From positions 1 through 8,174 of the forward strand of contig SYKJ01000197.1 in assembly GCA_005798205.1 (NCBI GenBank): a stretch of 8,174 nucleotides of DNA, written 5' to 3'. Positions 7,108-8,174 of the stretch are shown here, in pieces. Each line of letters begins with the position of its first letter. Position 1 is the first letter of the stretch. This DNA is from Bacteroidota bacterium. GTDB lineage: Bacteria; Bacteroidota; Bacteroidia; Flavobacteriales; Crocinitomicaceae. The notes under the pieces were generated by a model. That model worked only from the letters and a program-made list of their open reading frames with translations. It was not told the DNA's origin and made no database searches. The position numbers were made by a program, and so were the translations under genes.

Positions 7108-8021
7108 TCTTTAGAAGACATCATTGCTTGAATTTGCTTCATCGTATTTTGCATACCATCTGGGCTTCCATCAAGGAAGATTGTATTTCCTTTACCATAT
7201 TCAGCAAAATTCTTGATTGCCTCTGTCCACATTGAGAAGAGAATAACATTTGTATCTAAATTCGCTTGTTTCATTTCCTCTGCTGCTTCGCTCATTCCTT
7301 TGGCAACTTCTTGTCGGAATAATGCTACACCTTGTCCGCGAAGCATTGCGGCTTCTTTCTCTGCTAATGCAGCAATTTTTATCGCGTTTCCATCTGCCTC
7401 AGCTGCTTTTGTTTTTGTGATTAAAAGAGCCTGACCTTCATTTTCAGCAGCAGCCTTTAAATTGTTAGATGCAACAACTCTGCTCATGCTTTCAATAATA
7501 GCTTGATCAAAGGTAATATCATTGATTTGTAAATCGATAAGATGATAACCCCATGTTTCAAGTGTATTGTCAATTTGATTTTTTACACTTTCTACTAATT
7601 CATGACGACGACCAAGAATTTCTGATTGCTTTTGGCTAGCTACATAAGCGCGAATAGACCCTTCAATTGTTCTGATTAAGGCTTGCATTAGATCTTTGTT
7701 GCTAATGAACTTAAAGGCAACTTTTTTAATTGTTTCTTCTTCAGAGTCGACAACGCTATACAGTAGCATGCTCTTGAAGTAAACATTCGCTTGGTCTATC
7801 GTTACTGCTTGAAATTCCATTTCAATACTTTGATTTTGAATGGAAACTCTACGGTAAATTTGCTCGATCACAGGAATTTTTAATCTTAAACCCGGTAACA
7901 TAATTCGTTGGTATTTTCCAAACATGGTAACAACCGCAATTGTACCTTGAGATACAGTTAGTAAGCAACTAAATAAAATAGCAGCAATAATTCCAATAGT
8001 GATATAAATTTCAGTACTCAT
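7095..8021 (-). CDS. SPFH/Band 7 (stomatin-like) membrane protein, 308 residues
   Basis: One N-terminal membrane segment (about 5-24) is followed at once by the SPFH domain (about 25-190), with the family signature VVTMFGKYQRIMLPGLRLKIP (30-50) and IDLQINDITFD (162-172). Next is an Ala- and Glu-rich coiled-coil region (about 185-250, AAAENEGQALL, TKAAEADGNA, ALAEKEAAMLRG). The C-terminus (MWTEAIKNFAEYGKGNTIFLDG, split over 264-285) resembles the oligomerising tail of plant HIR and QmcA-like proteins. Family members form large ring or cage oligomers on the membrane that organise lipid domains and often regulate membrane proteases. No NfeD-type or protease partner is adjacent. The ATG at 8021 places the membrane helix directly at the N-terminus and follows an A-rich leader about 30 bases from a TAnnTTTG box. 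Confidence 0.92.
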   Translation of the reverse strand: MSTEIYITIGIIAAILFSCLLTVSQGTIAVVTMFGKYQRIMLPGLRLKIPVIEQIYRRVSIQNQSIEMEFQAVTIDQANVYFKSMLLYSVVDSEEETIKKVAFKFISNKDLMQALIRTIEGSIRAYVASQKQSEILGRRHELVESVKNQIDNTLETWGYHLIDLQINDITFDQAIIESMSRVVASNNLKAAAENEGQALLITKTKAAEADGNAIKIAALAEKEAAMLRGQGVALFRQEVAKGMSEAAEEMKQANLDTNVILFSMWTEAIKNFAEYGKGNTIFLDGSPDGMQNTMKQIQAMMSSKDKNS

Positions 8022-8059
8022 AAGATTTTTCTTTAAAATTAAGTAATTATTTGTGTTCC

Positions 8060-8067
8060 CAAATTTA
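8060..8067 (-). promoter_or_regulatory. Putative -7 box for the SPFH gene (TAAATTTG)
   Basis: The minus strand reads TAAATTTG, 38 bases before the SPFH ATG at 8021, predicting a leader of about 30 bases. No clear -33 TTG is present upstream. It is one half of a divergent promoter region shared with the helicase gene. Confidence 0.45.
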
Positions 8068-8091
8068 TTCTGCTTTTATTTTTTAATGTTT

Positions 8092-8099
8092 TAACTTTG
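8092..8099 (+). promoter_or_regulatory. Putative -7 box for the helicase gene (TAACTTTG)
   Basis: TAACTTTG matches TAnnTTTG and ends only 4 bases before ATG 8104. Transcription would begin at or next to the start codon, which implies a leaderless mRNA. No -33 TTG occurs at the usual distance. Confidence 0.5.
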
Positions 8100-8103
8100 A
8101 CCT

Positions 8104-8174
8104 ATGAAATTCAACGATTATCCAATTTCACAATCAATCAAAGCGCAACTTGAGGTGATGGGTTTTAAGCGACC
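8104..8174 (+). CDS. DEAD-box RNA helicase, N-terminal fragment (cut by window edge)
   Basis: Only the first 24 residues are visible: MKFNDYPISQSIKAQL, then EVMGFKRP (17-24). The last codon has only its first two bases, CC, which already fix proline. This is the start of a DEAD-box Q motif: an aromatic residue near the N-terminus (Phe3), then about 17 residues later GFxxP, normally followed by TxIQ. Such enzymes unwind short RNA duplexes with ATP in ribosome assembly, mRNA decay or cold adaptation. A TGA in the same frame at 8098-8100 means ATG 8104 is the earliest possible start. The call rests on a short stretch, but the pattern and the lone upstream Phe are characteristic. Confidence 0.75.
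   Translation, partial: MKFNDYPISQSIKAQLEVMGFKR

Noticed and set aside
7213..7434. Plus-strand open frame of 73 residues
   Set aside because: It is the shadow of the Ala/Glu-rich coiled-coil region of the SPFH gene on the opposite strand.
8037..8048. AATTA-AG-TAATT inverted repeat in the SPFH leader
   Set aside because: Five A-T pairs in very AT-rich DNA are expected by chance.

Overview
The window looks like chromosomal housekeeping and accessory DNA from a member of the Bacteroidota, most likely Flavobacteriales. It is clearly AT-rich. Four of the gene starts have a TAnnTTTG box, the Bacteroidota sigma-A -7 element, just upstream. Shine-Dalgarno sites are almost absent, and leaders are short and A-rich. 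The gene types (secreted GH20 hexosaminidase with a discoidin-like tail, large fused B12 mutase, TPR proteins) fit that group. The family-level assignment is my inference, and nothing here fixes the genus.

Layout: a run of four minus-strand genes reads from about 6537 down to the left edge. These are a TPR protein, an unrecognised 81-residue protein overlapping it by 4 bp, a fused acyl-CoA mutase of the IcmF type, and a GH20 beta-N-acetylhexosaminidase cut by the left edge only a few residues before its expected end. Gaps in this run are -4, 43 and 48 bp. A promoter-like box in the 43-bp gap suggests icmF can also be transcribed on its own. Divergent from the TPR gene lies a plus-strand YkgJ-like cysteine-cluster protein. 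It converges, with 4 bp between stop codons, on a minus-strand SPFH/Band 7 membrane protein. Divergent from that, at the right edge, is the first 24 residues of a plus-strand DEAD-box RNA helicase.

How they work together: the genes do not form one obvious pathway. The mutase moves carbon between branched and linear acyl-CoAs using adenosylcobalamin, and it carries its own B12 domain and G-protein chaperone. The hexosaminidase is exported and releases GlcNAc/GalNAc residues. The YkgJ, SPFH and helicase genes are separate transcription units.

Most useful observations: (1) the substrate-defining residues of the mutase are Phe587 and Gln775, so it is an isobutyryl-CoA-type mutase rather than the methylmalonyl-CoA mutase it might be labelled as; (2) it seems to carry an extra segment between these two residues compared with characterised IcmF; (3) a 15-bp palindrome overlaps its putative promoter; (4) the helicase is probably translated from a leaderless or nearly leaderless mRNA. 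I saw no CRISPR array, insertion sequence, tRNA, rRNA, phage gene or convincing new defence or mobile system. Every stretch over 300 bases is covered by a gene.
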